A stretch of 64,000 nt of DNA from RCIO01 sp040880025 (GTDB lineage: Bacteria > Pseudomonadota > Alphaproteobacteria > Rhizobiales > Rhizobiaceae): positions 186,001 through 250,000 of the forward strand of contig JBBDJD010000007.1 in NCBI GenBank assembly GCA_040880025.1, given 5' to 3'. Position numbers and translations under genes: made by a program. This document shows, piece after piece, positions 1 through 11,457 of this stretch. Under the pieces are notes generated by a model that saw only the letters and a list, made by a program, of their open reading frames with translations, ran no database searches and was not told the DNA's origin. The stretch's first letter is position 1; the number at the start of each line of letters is the position of its first letter.

Positions 1-1
1 C

Positions 2-751
2 TTCCTTGCGTCGCACCCCAATGCGCCGCAACGCATCGAGCTTGCGCGCCGGCATGCGCGACAGTTCGGTCCGCCGGGTCAAGAAGGCGCGCAGGACCGC
101 GATTCGCTTCTGGCCGGCATAGACGGCATGCTGTTCGGTGATACGCCCGAGGAAGGCTACGTCCGTGGAAACACGTTCCTTCATCCTGGCCTGGGCGTTT
201 CGTTTTCGGTGCCCGATGGATTCGTGATCGACAATTCGGCGGCTGCCGTGACCGCCGCCGGCCCGGGCGATATGGCGATCCGCTTCGACGGCGTGACGCT
301 GAACAGACGCCTTGGCCTGCCCGATTACCTGCGTTCGGGCTGGGTTCAGGGCCTCGATCAGGGAAGCATCCGCGCCGACACGATCAACGGCAATGACGCG
401 GCGCGCGCGCGCGCCAGCGCGGATGGGTGGGAATTCGACATCGCGGTGGTGCGCGCCGGTTCGCAGGTATATCGGCTGCTCACGGCCGCTCCCACCAACA
501 GCCCTTCGCTTGTGCCGGTCGCAAACTCGGTCGCGGGAAGCTTCCGGGTGCTGTCCAAATCCGAGCTCGATGCTCTAGAGCCATTGAAGGTCAGGGTCGT
601 TACGGTCCGGCCCGGGCAAAATGTCGCCTCGCTGGCGGCTCAAATGTCCGGCGTCGACCGCAAGGTCGAGCTGTTCCGGCTGCTGAACGGATTGACGCCG
701 GGCGCGAGCATATCGGCCGGCGACAAGGTCAAGATCGTCACCGACCGGTAG
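2..751 (+). CDS. M48 family metallopeptidase, C-terminal part
   Basis: This is the 3' end of a gene that starts before the window; the open frame runs from the first bases to a TAG at 749-751. The first residues (FLASHPNAPQRIELAR) match the HP..xxR region that follows the catalytic core in Ste24/HtpX-like M48 zinc peptidases. The visible 250 residues therefore hold only the accessory C-terminal region. The last ~50 residues (VVTVRPGQNVASLAAQM...) resemble a LysM-like or SPOR-like tail often seen on periplasmic BepA-type M48 proteins, which would suggest an envelope quality-control role. The zinc-binding HExxH is outside the window, so activity cannot be judged. It converges on rpoH2, with 29 bases between the two stops. 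Confidence 0.75.
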   Translation, partial: FLASHPNAPQRIELARRHARQFGPPGQEGAQDRDSLLAGIDGMLFGDTPEEGYVRGNTFLHPGLGVSFSVPDGFVIDNSAAAVTAAGPGDMAIRFDGVTLNRRLGLPDYLRSGWVQGLDQGSIRADTINGNDAARARASADGWEFDIAVVRAGSQVYRLLTAAPTNSPSLVPVANSVAGSFRVLSKSELDALEPLKVRVVTVRPGQNVASLAAQMSGVDRKVELFRLLNGLTPGASISAGDKVKIVTDR

Positions 752-780
752 GCGCCGACTCCATTTGATCAAGGTACGCT

Positions 781-1641
<861 letters not shown>

Positions 1642-1803
1642 GGCGGCTCTCCCATTTTCTGCCCAGTCTGGGCTACCGGATTGACGATCCGAAGGCGGAT
1701 CGCCTGCGATTACGCAATCGTGAACGGCGCCAACCGCCCATTGACATCAGCGGGAGGCTTCGCCACCTGAACAGGAACGTAAAACCCGGGGAAAGGTTGC
1801 GGC

Positions 1804-3054
1804 ATGACCGGATATTCGGGCGCGCCACTGGAACGCCGCGCCTCCGTTGCGGTTCCGGTCGGGGGCGTAATCGTCGGCGGCGATGCGCCGGTTGTCGTGC
1901 AGTCGATGACCAACACCGACACGGCCGATGTCGATTCCACCGTCGCACAGGTAGCCGCGCTGCACCGCGCCGGTTCGGAGCTGGTTCGCATCACGGTCGA
2001 CCGCGACGAAAGCGCCGCCGCGGTGCCCAAGATCCATGAGAGGCTCGTCAGGCTTGGCATCGACGTGCCGCTGATCGGCGATTTTCACTATATCGGCCAC
2101 AAATTGCTGGCCGATCATCCCGCGTGCGCCGAGGCGCTGGCAAAATACCGCATCAATCCAGGCAATGTCGGTTTCCGCGAGAAGAAGGACCGACAGTTCG
2201 CCGCGATCATCGAAACCGCGATCCGGCACGGCAAGCCGGTGCGGATCGGCGTCAACTGGGGCTCGCTGGACCAGGAATTGCTGACCCGGCTGATGGACGA
2301 CAATCAGACCAGCGGATCGCCGCTGACGGCCGACGAAGTGATGCGCGAGGCGATCGTTCAGTCGGCGCTGCTTTCGGCGGAGCTTGCCGAGGAGATCGGA
2401 CTGCCGAGAAACCGCATCATCCTGTCGGCCAAGGTGAGCCGGGTTCAGGATCTGGTGGCGGTCTATACCGAGCTTGCCGGCCGCTCCGACCATGCGCTGC
2501 ATCTGGGGCTCACCGAGGCCGGCATGGGCAGCAAGGGCATCGTCGCGTCTTCGGCGTCGCTCGGCATCCTGCTGCAGCAGGGCATCGGCGATACGATCCG
2601 CATCTCGCTGACGCCGAAACCGGGCGGCGACCGCACGCGCGAGGTTCAGGTGGCGCAGGAACTGCTGCAGACCATGGGATTCCGGCAATTCACGCCCGTC
2701 GTCGCGGCCTGCCCCGGCTGCGGTCGCACGACCTCGACCGTGTTCCTGGAGTTGGCCGAGAAGATCCAGTCGGACCTGAAGGCGAACATGCCGGTGTGGC
2801 GCGAGAAATATCCCGGCGTGGAACAGCTGAAGGTCGCGGTGATGGGCTGCATCGTCAACGGTCCGGGCGAATCCAAACACGCCGATATCGGAATTTCGCT
2901 GCCCGGCACCGGCGAGACGCCGGCGGCCCCCGTCTTCATCGACGGACGCAAGGCGGCAACGCTGCGGGGCGAGGGGATCGCGGTCGAGTTCCAGAAGATG
3001 GTGTCGGACTATATCGAGGGCCGGTTTGGCTCAGGGCAGGCGGCCGCGGAGTAG
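1804..3054 (+). CDS. ispG: 4-hydroxy-3-methylbut-2-en-1-yl diphosphate synthase (IspG/GcpE)
   Basis: Penultimate enzyme of the MEP isoprenoid pathway, converting methylerythritol cyclodiphosphate to HMBPP with a [4Fe-4S] cluster. At 416 residues it is a standard bacterial form. The N-terminal TIM-barrel part contains VVVQSMTNTDTADV, and the three cluster cysteines are visible as C303 and C306 (CPGCGRT) and C349 (MGCIVNGPGE), followed by the conserved glutamate. The start ATG has AAAGG at 1793-1797. A prenyl diphosphate synthase lies about 2.7 kb further on the opposite strand, so isoprenoid genes are loosely grouped here without forming an operon. Confidence 0.95.
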   Translation: MTGYSGAPLERRASVAVPVGGVIVGGDAPVVVQSMTNTDTADVDSTVAQVAALHRAGSELVRITVDRDESAAAVPKIHERLVRLGIDVPLIGDFHYIGHKLLADHPACAEALAKYRINPGNVGFREKKDRQFAAIIETAIRHGKPVRIGVNWGSLDQELLTRLMDDNQTSGSPLTADEVMREAIVQSALLSAELAEEIGLPRNRIILSAKVSRVQDLVAVYTELAGRSDHALHLGLTEAGMGSKGIVASSASLGILLQQGIGDTIRISLTPKPGGDRTREVQVAQELLQTMGFRQFTPVVAACPGCGRTTSTVFLELAEKIQSDLKANMPVWREKYPGVEQLKVAVMGCIVNGPGESKHADIGISLPGTGETPAAPVFIDGRKAATLRGEGIAVEFQKMVSDYIEGRFGSGQAAAE

Positions 3055-3137
3055 TCAGGGGTCCCGCGGCGCCTTGAGCGCATCCACACACGACCGGATC
3101 ATTGGTGAAAACCGGCCTTTAGAGCGGGTGGCCCGCC

Positions 3138-5645
<2,508 letters not shown>

Positions 5646-5754
5646 TGACTCGATACCCGCTACGCCACTGATCCTCTAAAGATCGAGCAATCCGATTAAA
5701 CTGCAATTAACGCGGCGGCAGTTTTCCGGGCGAGCGGGCTGGTGGTGAAAGGCT

Positions 5755-6660
5755 CTAATTCTCGCGGTCGGCGATGAAGCGGGCGGCATGGACGAGCATC
5801 GCGGCATGGTCGCCATAAGGCGACAGGAGCCCGGCGGCCTGGGCGATCAGGCCTTTGAGCTGCCGGCGCGCCCATTCCGAGCCATGGAGGCGAACCAGCG
5901 TCGCCTTGCCGGCGGCGGCGTCCTTGTCGGTCGCCTTGCCCAGAGCTTCGGACGTCGAGGTCAGATCGAGCAGATCGTCCGCAAGCTGGAAGGCGAGGCC
6001 GATGGCGGAGCCGAATTCGGCCATCCGCTCGCGGTCCCCGTCCGGAGCGCTGGCGATCACGGGACCAGCCTCGCAGGCGAAGCGGAGAAGCGCTCCGGTC
6101 TTCATGGCCTGCAGACGGATGATGTCTTCCTCGTCGGGCGTTTCCTCGGCGGCCTGCAGGTCAAGCGCCTGGCCGCCCGCCATGCCGCCGACGCCTGCCG
6201 CTCGGGCGAGCATTGAAACCAGCATGATCCGCGATTTCGCTGAAAGCGCAGTCGCGTCGTCGGCGATGATGTCGAAGGCGCAGGTCAGCAGGCTGTCGCC
6301 GGCGAGTATGGCCGTCGCTTCGTCGAATGCACGATGCACGGTCGGCTGGCCGCGGCGCAGATCGTCGTCGTCCATGGCGGGAAGATCGTCGTGGATCAGC
6401 GAATAGCAGTGGACGCATTCCAGCGCGGCGGCGACACGAAGCGCGGCCGCCGGCTTGCCGCCGAACAGGGCCGCGCTTTCGATCAGGAGGAACGGGCGCA
6501 GCCTCTTGCCGCCATTGAGCGCGCCATGGCGCATAGCGGCGATCAGCCGATCGGGGCGCGCAATCTCGCCGCCGCGCGGGCGTGAATCGAGCAGCGTTTC
6601 CAGCAGGCGCTGGGTTTCGGCGGCGCGTTGAGCGAGCCTTGCGGAAAATGCGTCGTCCAT
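5755..6660 (-). CDS. ispA: polyprenyl (farnesyl/geranylgeranyl) diphosphate synthase
   Basis: Class I trans-isoprenyl diphosphate synthase, 301 residues, adding isopentenyl diphosphate to allylic substrates. The first aspartate-rich motif is DDLPAMDDDD (91-100, the bacterial DDxxxxD type) followed by LRRG; the second is DDLLD at 228-232 within FQLADDLLDLT. The GKRLRP substrate motif is at 51-56. This arrangement is typical of bacterial farnesyl diphosphate synthases (IspA), though geranylgeranyl synthases of carotenoid makers look similar and chain length cannot be settled by eye. Its 5' end faces mtgA on the other strand. Confidence 0.85.
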   Translation of the reverse strand: MDDAFSARLAQRAAETQRLLETLLDSRPRGGEIARPDRLIAAMRHGALNGGKRLRPFLLIESAALFGGKPAAALRVAAALECVHCYSLIHDDLPAMDDDDLRRGQPTVHRAFDEATAILAGDSLLTCAFDIIADDATALSAKSRIMLVSMLARAAGVGGMAGGQALDLQAAEETPDEEDIIRLQAMKTGALLRFACEAGPVIASAPDGDRERMAEFGSAIGLAFQLADDLLDLTSTSEALGKATDKDAAAGKATLVRLHGSEWARRQLKGLIAQAAGLLSPYGDHAAMLVHAARFIADREN

Positions 6661-6770
6661 GGCCGGGCAATGCAGGCAAACGCCTCGGCGGTCAAGCTAT
6701 CCCGGGACAGGGCGTTGCGCCATCAACCGGCTGCGGTTATGCGAGAGCCGCAACCGAGGATCAGCGCCCT

Positions 6771-7523
6771 TTGCCGGACTCAACGACAACCGCGGGAAAG
6801 AACAAACGCAGCCGCAGACCACAGAAGCGGGCAGCGCGTTTGCGCGGCCTGTGGCGGCGCTGGGTGCGGCGCGTACTCGTCGTGGCGCTGATCGTGGTGA
6901 TGCTGCCGGTTGCGCTGACGCCGCTTTACGTGATTGGGGCCGTCCATCCGGTTTCGATGCTGATGGTCGGCGATCTCCTGACCCTTCAAGGCTACCGGCG
7001 CGACTGGGTGCCGCTGGACGAGATGGGCGACGCGCTGCCGCATTCGGTCATCATGTCGGAGGACGGCCAGTTCTGTTCCCACCGCGGCGTCGACTGGGTG
7101 GCGCTCAACGCCGTGGTCGAGGACGCGCTGGCCGGCGAGGCGCTGCGCGGGGCGTCCACGATACCGATGCAGACGGTGAAAAACCTCTATCTTTGGCACG
7201 GCCGCTCCTATGTCAGGAAGGCGCTCGAAGTGCCGCTGGCGATCTATTTCGACGCAGTCGTTCCCAAACGGCGCGTTCTCGAGATCTATCTGAACATCGC
7301 CGAATGGGGGCCGAACCTCTACGGCGCCGAGGCCGCAGCGCAGCACTATTTCGGTCGGCCCGCCAAGTCGCTGTCGTACCGGCAGGCAGCGCTTCTGGCC
7401 GTCACCCTGCCCAATCCGGCCGGGCGGAATCCGGCCAGCCCGTCGTCAGGGATGAACAGGCTGGCGGCAGTGATGGAACGCCGCGCGCAGCAGGCGGGCC
7501 ACTACGTCACCTGCCTTCGCTGA
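6771..7523 (+). CDS. mtgA: monofunctional biosynthetic peptidoglycan transglycosylase
   Basis: Membrane-anchored GT51 glycosyltransferase that polymerises lipid II into glycan strands without a transpeptidase domain. The catalytic glutamate lies in SEDGQFCSHRGVDW, followed by GASTIPMQTVKNLYLW and the EIYLNIAEWGPNLYG motif, all characteristic of the family. A basic N terminus and one membrane helix (VLVVALIVVMLPVALTPLYV) precede the domain. The frame stays open back to 6582, but that part is antisense to ispA. I chose the TTG at 6771 (GAGGA about 10 bases upstream), giving 250 residues, close to the family norm. An ATG at 6648 is the alternative. Confidence 0.88.
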   Translation: MPDSTTTAGKNKRSRRPQKRAARLRGLWRRWVRRVLVVALIVVMLPVALTPLYVIGAVHPVSMLMVGDLLTLQGYRRDWVPLDEMGDALPHSVIMSEDGQFCSHRGVDWVALNAVVEDALAGEALRGASTIPMQTVKNLYLWHGRSYVRKALEVPLAIYFDAVVPKRRVLEIYLNIAEWGPNLYGAEAAAQHYFGRPAKSLSYRQAALLAVTLPNPAGRNPASPSSGMNRLAAVMERRAQQAGHYVTCLR

Positions 7524-7673
7524 GCGAGCGCCGCCGCGATCAAAATTTCTTCGGCGCGACGCTGGCCAAAACCGGGTTTGGCGTGTATAGGCACGCAACT
7601 TTCAAGGAATTTGACCCGCGAATGACCGGTTTCCGGCGGTGCGGGCTGTTGACTGACAGATGGAGCTCGATCC

Positions 7674-7856
7674 GTGGCTGTACCGAAACGAAAAACCTCA
7701 CCGTCCAAGCGCGGCATGCGTCGCTCGGCCGACGCGCTGAAAGCCCCGACCTATGTCGAGGACAAGAATTCTGGTGAAATGCGCCGTCCGCATCATATCG
7801 ACCTGAAGACCGGCATGTATCGCGGCCGCCAGGTTCTGGAGCCGAAGGAAAGCTAA
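7674..7856 (+). CDS. rpmF: 50S ribosomal protein L32
   Basis: 60-residue ribosomal protein of the large subunit. The start MAVPKRKTSPSKRGMRRSAD is the canonical L32 N terminus. The C-terminal half (PHHIDLKTGMYRGRQVL) follows the alphaproteobacterial form, which lacks the zinc-binding cysteines of some L32 proteins. Translation starts at a GTG; GGAG at 7662-7665 is the likely ribosome site. It is followed 21 bases downstream by a strong intrinsic terminator, so it forms its own unit or ends an mtgA-rpmF unit. Confidence 0.95.
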   Translation: MAVPKRKTSPSKRGMRRSADALKAPTYVEDKNSGEMRRPHHIDLKTGMYRGRQVLEPKES

Positions 7857-7877
7857 GCTTTCCGCAGGCAGCGTTCG

Positions 7878-7904
7878 AAGGCCGGCCCAGCGCCGGCCTT
7901 TTTC
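7878..7904 (+). terminator. intrinsic terminator after rpmF
   Basis: A perfect 9-bp stem (aaggccggc / gccggcctt) with a five-base loop is followed by a run of T. It lies 21 bases after the rpmF stop codon. Confidence 0.9.
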
Positions 7905-7986
7905 GTTGTCGCGGATGTTCGCCGGGTCTTGACGTGGCGGGATATGGCCGGGCTTAAGTTCGTGTGCCGCAAACCGGAGCTTGAAC

Positions 7987-8385
7987 ATGTCCCACCTGCC
8001 GCTGATGATCGTCCCGCTCATTCTCTACAATCTGGGTCTCACGGGACTGCTGGGCGGCGGCGGCAATCCCTGGCAGGGCGTGCTTTTTTCGCTGCCGATG
8101 ATTTCGGGCGGCATGTGGTCGATGACGCTTGCCGACTTGATGATCGTGATCGCGCTGGCGCTGCTGTTCGTCGAGGTGGTAAAATCGACACGGACTTCCA
8201 ACGCCTCACTGGTCGATCATTTGCTGTCGACGCTGGTGTTCGTTCTTTTCCTTGTCGAGTTCCTGCTCATCAACGCGGCGGCCACGTCGCTGTTCTTCGT
8301 GCTCATGGTCGTGGCGCTGGTCGACGTACTGGCCGGCTTCTCGGTGTCGCTGAGAGCGGCCAGCCGCGACGTCAATTTCCGCTAG
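7987..8385 (+). CDS. small multi-pass membrane protein of unknown function
   Basis: 132-residue hydrophobic protein with four predicted membrane segments: about 5-25, 33-62 (MTLADLMIVIALALLFVEVV), 78-97 (VFVLFLVEFLLINAAATSLFF) and 99-117. The loops are short, and a basic end (LRAASRDVNFR) probably lies in the cytoplasm. I do not recognise the family beyond a conserved hypothetical type common in Hyphomicrobiales. The ATG at 7987 is preceded by GGAG at 7977-7980; a TTG two codons earlier is also open. It follows the rpmF terminator, so it has its own promoter, and it converges on the GlcG-like gene with only ten bases between stops. Confidence 0.7.
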   Translation: MSHLPLMIVPLILYNLGLTGLLGGGGNPWQGVLFSLPMISGGMWSMTLADLMIVIALALLFVEVVKSTRTSNASLVDHLLSTLVFVLFLVEFLLINAAATSLFFVLMVVALVDVLAGFSVSLRAASRDVNFR

Positions 8386-8395
8386 CTTCGTGTTG

Positions 8396-8827
8396 TCAGC
8401 CGGGATCGGCAAAAAATCCCGCGGCCTCGATGCCGGCCACGCCAACAGCTTCGTCATTGTCGGATGTATCGCCGGTGACGCCGACCGCACCGATCGTTTC
8501 GCCCGATCTGGATTTCACCAGAACACCGCCCGGCACCGGTATTATCCTGCCGCCGGAAACGCCCGACAGTCCGGTGAAGAAATGCGGCCTGTCGGTCGCA
8601 AGCTTGTTGATCGCCCGCGAGCCGATGCCGAGCGCCAATGTGCCGTAGGCCTTGCCGGTGGCGATCTCAAACCGCATCATCGACGCGCCATCCTGACGCT
8701 GGAACGCGATCAGGTGACCGCCGGCATCGAGCACCGAAATGGCAAGCGGCTTGAGGCCGAGTTCCTTGCCTTTGGCGAAACCGGCGCTGATGATCCTGTT
8801 GGCCTTGGCTAGTGAAATACGTGGCAT
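8396..8827 (-). CDS. GlcG/HbpS-family heme-degradation-like protein
   Basis: 143-residue single-domain protein of the GlcG/HbpS (DUF336) family: ISLAKANRIISAGFAKGKE, then LAISVLDAGGHLIAFQRQDGA, FEIATGKAYGTLALG, and the glycine-rich end IIPVPGGVLVKS..GETIGAVGVTG. Family members bind haem or cobalamin or occur beside glycolate and diol metabolism; no specific substrate can be read here. The ATG at 8827 has a GGAGGAG eight bases upstream, which fixes the start. The longer open frame extending to 9925 is the antisense shadow of gamma-glutamyltransferase. The 111-base gap to the divergent ggt gene must hold both promoters. Confidence 0.85.
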   Translation of the reverse strand: MPRISLAKANRIISAGFAKGKELGLKPLAISVLDAGGHLIAFQRQDGASMMRFEIATGKAYGTLALGIGSRAINKLATDRPHFFTGLSGVSGGRIIPVPGGVLVKSRSGETIGAVGVTGDTSDNDEAVGVAGIEAAGFFADPG

Positions 8828-8938
8828 GGGTTTCTCCTCCCTGCATGGTTCGGCGGATGTCCGGTCTATTCGAGGTGAAGGCCATTGTGTATCCCTCGCT
8901 GATCTTCGTACCGATCCATCCATCCGGGGAGTGACCTG

Positions 8939-10525
8939 ATGCGCGATTTTGGCCGGCCCGGTCGCTCCGCGGTGATCGCCGAAAACGGCATGGCCGCCAC
9001 GTCTCATCCGCTGGCGACCGCGACCGCGCTCCAGATGCTGCGCTCGGGCGGCAATGCAGTGGACGCCGCGATTGCCGCCGCCGCGACGCTCTGCGTGGTC
9101 GAGCCGGCGATGACAGGGATCGGCGGCGACTGTTTCGTCATCCTCGCCGAGCCCGACGGTTCGGTTCACGGGCTGAATGGTTCCGGCCGCGCGCCGCAAG
9201 CAGCGCATGCCGGCTGGTACCGGGAGCAGGGCATCGCCGAAATGCCGCAGACGGGCGCGCACAGCGTCACGGTTCCGGGCGCCGTAAAGGCCTGGGAGGC
9301 GCTGGCGGAGCGCTTCGGCTCGCGCGGGTTCGGCGAGTTGTTCACGGATGCCATTCGCTATGCGGAGAAGGGATTTGCGATCCACCCGCGCGTGGCGCGC
9401 GACTGGCCGCGTTATCTCGCCGAACTGTCGGCGGACGAGGGCGGGTCGATGCATTATCTCGCCGGCGGACAGGCTCCGGCGGTCTTCAGCCGATTCATGA
9501 CGCCAGCCCTTGGCCTGACGCTGCGCGCGATTGCGGACAAGGGCGCGGCGGCTTTCTACGAGGGCGAGATCGCTGCGGAAATTGCAGCAACGGTGCGGGC
9601 GAAGGGCGGCTTCCTGTCCGAGGACGACCTGACGGCCGTGAGCGCCGACTGGGTGATGCCGATTTCGACTGCCTATGGCGGCCATGAATTGCTGGAAATC
9701 CCGCCCAACGGGCAGGGAGTCACTGCGCTGATCATGCTCAATATTCTCAACGAGCTTGGCCCGACCGGCGGCGATCTCTCGAGCGCGGCGCGCTATCACC
9801 AGCTCATCGAAACGGGGCGGCTCGCCTATTCGGTGCGAAACAGCTTCGTCGGTGATCCGGCCACGATGAACGCGACTGCGGCACAGCTTCTTTCCGTCGA
9901 GGTCGCGCGCGATCTGGCGGCGCAATTCGATCCCGCGAAGCGCAATCCCGATATCCGGCCGCCGAAGCTACCCTCGTCGGACACGATCTATCTGACGGTG
10001 GTCGACCGCGACCGGCGCGCCGTCTCCTTCATCAACTCGCTCTATGGCGGCTTCGGCTCCAAGATCGTGACGCCGAAATCGGGCATCACCCTGCAGAATC
10101 GCGGCGCCTGTTTCAAACTCGAGGAAGGCCACCCCAACGAACTGGGACCGGGCAAGCGGCCGTTGCACACGATCATTCCGGCCATGGCGATGAAGGCGGG
10201 CCGGCCGGCATGTTCGTTCGGCGTAATGGGCGGCGCCTATCAGCCGATGGGTCACGTCCACGTACTGACCAACATGCTCGATTTCGGCATGGACCCGCAG
10301 GAGGCGGTGGACCATGCGCGGCTGTTCTGGGGCGAGGACGGGACGCTTGAGGCCGAACCCGGCATCGGGTCAGGGCTCAGATCACGGCTTGAAAGCCTTG
10401 GTCACAAGGTGCGTGACGCGGAACTGCCTTTCGGCGGCGCGCAGGTGATCGCCATCGACCATGAAAGCGGATTCCTGATCGGCGGCTCCGATCCGCGCAA
10501 GGACGGGCACGCGGCGGGGTGGTGA
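8939..10525 (+). CDS. ggt: gamma-glutamyltransferase family protein
   Basis: 528-residue N-terminal-nucleophile hydrolase of the gamma-glutamyltranspeptidase/cephalosporin acylase family. The large-subunit signature SGGNAVDAAIAAAATLCVVEP and the glycine-rich GIGGDCFV are at the N terminus. The predicted autocleavage and catalytic residue is Thr349 in SSDTIYLTVVDRD, and the small subunit holds GPGKRPLHTIIPAM and FGVMGGAYQPMGH. There is no signal peptide, so unlike the E. coli periplasmic enzyme this form is probably cytoplasmic. It may act on glutathione-like or gamma-glutamyl substrates. It is divergent from a GlcG-like gene; a shared role in degrading one compound is possible but unproven. 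Confidence 0.9.
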   Translation: MRDFGRPGRSAVIAENGMAATSHPLATATALQMLRSGGNAVDAAIAAAATLCVVEPAMTGIGGDCFVILAEPDGSVHGLNGSGRAPQAAHAGWYREQGIAEMPQTGAHSVTVPGAVKAWEALAERFGSRGFGELFTDAIRYAEKGFAIHPRVARDWPRYLAELSADEGGSMHYLAGGQAPAVFSRFMTPALGLTLRAIADKGAAAFYEGEIAAEIAATVRAKGGFLSEDDLTAVSADWVMPISTAYGGHELLEIPPNGQGVTALIMLNILNELGPTGGDLSSAARYHQLIETGRLAYSVRNSFVGDPATMNATAAQLLSVEVARDLAAQFDPAKRNPDIRPPKLPSSDTIYLTVVDRDRRAVSFINSLYGGFGSKIVTPKSGITLQNRGACFKLEEGHPNELGPGKRPLHTIIPAMAMKAGRPACSFGVMGGAYQPMGHVHVLTNMLDFGMDPQEAVDHARLFWGEDGTLEAEPGIGSGLRSRLESLGHKVRDAELPFGGAQVIAIDHESGFLIGGSDPRKDGHAAGW

Positions 10526-10550
10526 GGCTGGAAGTGGAGCTAAGTTGCGG

Positions 10551-11165
10551 CTAGCCGCCGTTGCGGTCCATGGCGTCCAGCTTGCGCTGCATGGCCTTTA
10601 TCTGGTTCTTCAGTTCGCCCAGTTCGTCGCCGGCTTCCTCCGGGGCAGGCGGCTCCTCATCCTTACCATTGTCCGCGCCGGCGTTCGGGGGGAAGGGCGA
10701 GAACATCTGCATGGCGTTCTGGAACATCTCGATGTTGCGTTTTGCCTGCTCCTCGATCGCCTTGATGGGCGTCGCCACATTCATCATGTCGATCGGATTC
10801 TTGCCCAATGCAGCCTTCATCTGGTCGCGCATGCGCTCCTGTTCGCGCGCGAAGGCGATCATGGACTGCTCAAGGAACGAAGGCACGACCATCTGCATCT
10901 GGTCGCCGTAGAAGGAGATGAGCTGGCGCAGGAAGGGGATGGGCAGCATGTTCTGCCCGTCCTTGTTTTCCAGTTCGAAGATGATCTGGGTCAGCACGGG
11001 ATGGGTGATATCGTCGCCCGTCTTGGCGTCCTTGACCGTGAATTCCTCGCCGCGCTTGACCATTTCGGCAAGGTCTTCCAGCGTCACATAGGTCGAGGTG
11101 CCCGTGTTGTAGAGGCGGCGGTTGGCATATTTCTTGATGACCACCGGATCGTCTTTTGCGGGCAT
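10551..11165 (-). CDS. phaR: polyhydroxyalkanoate synthesis repressor PhaR
   Basis: 204-residue regulator. The N-terminal PHB/PHA accumulation domain (VIKKYANRRLYNTGTSTYV) binds DNA and polyhydroxybutyrate, and the second domain (PIPFLRQLISFYGDQMQ) follows. The C-terminal 40 residues are acidic and proline-rich, then end in a short coiled coil (ELKNQIKAMQRKLDAM). Known PhaR proteins repress phasin and biosynthesis genes until PHB sequesters them. The ATG at 11165 begins MPAKDDPVVIKKYAN, the family's usual start; the longer upstream frame is not coding. It is divergent from phaA. Confidence 0.93.
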   Translation of the reverse strand: MPAKDDPVVIKKYANRRLYNTGTSTYVTLEDLAEMVKRGEEFTVKDAKTGDDITHPVLTQIIFELENKDGQNMLPIPFLRQLISFYGDQMQMVVPSFLEQSMIAFAREQERMRDQMKAALGKNPIDMMNVATPIKAIEEQAKRNIEMFQNAMQMFSPFPPNAGADNGKDEEPPAPEEAGDELGELKNQIKAMQRKLDAMDRNGG

Positions 11166-11301
11166 TGAGCGTCTCCCGTGTTGCCGGCATTGTCCCGTCT
11201 CGATATCGCAGCCGGATGTCCTTCTGCGCTGGCCAGACTGCCCAATCGGACGGCATTTTCGGCAGCATATGCGCAAAACCGCCTGAAAAGAAAGCAGTTT
11301 G

Positions 11302-11416
11302 TGCGGTGCAAGGCGCGCCCTGCTGCAAAGCGGGAGCAGGTCGCGATTCCGCCATGTGACAATTTCGCGGCAATTGCCGGTTGGCGTTTGACACGCACCT
11401 TTGAACGGGCAAGAAA
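11302..11416 (+). promoter_or_regulatory. phaR-phaA intergenic control region, candidate PhaR half-sites and phaA promoter
   Basis: The 292-base gap between the divergent phaR and phaA starts carries TGC-N3-GCA at 11302-11310 and CTGCTGCA at 11320-11327. These resemble the TGC/GCA-type half-sites reported for PhaR binding. A TTGACA at 11388-11393 could be a -35 for phaA, but the -10 at the right spacing (AAGAAA) is weak. Function is inferred only. Confidence 0.3.
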
Positions 11417-11457
11417 CAGGGAGATTTTCTGATCGCACCCATCTCCCGGAGGTCACC

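Noticed and set aside
1774..1798. GGAAC-N17-GTT just before ispG
   Set aside because: It resembles an EcfG promoter, but it overlaps the ribosome site and leaves no room for a leader before the ATG at 1804; the CGTT is also incomplete.
1747..2880. A 377-residue minus-strand frame over ispG
   Set aside because: Antisense to a certain gene, with no domain and no ribosome site.
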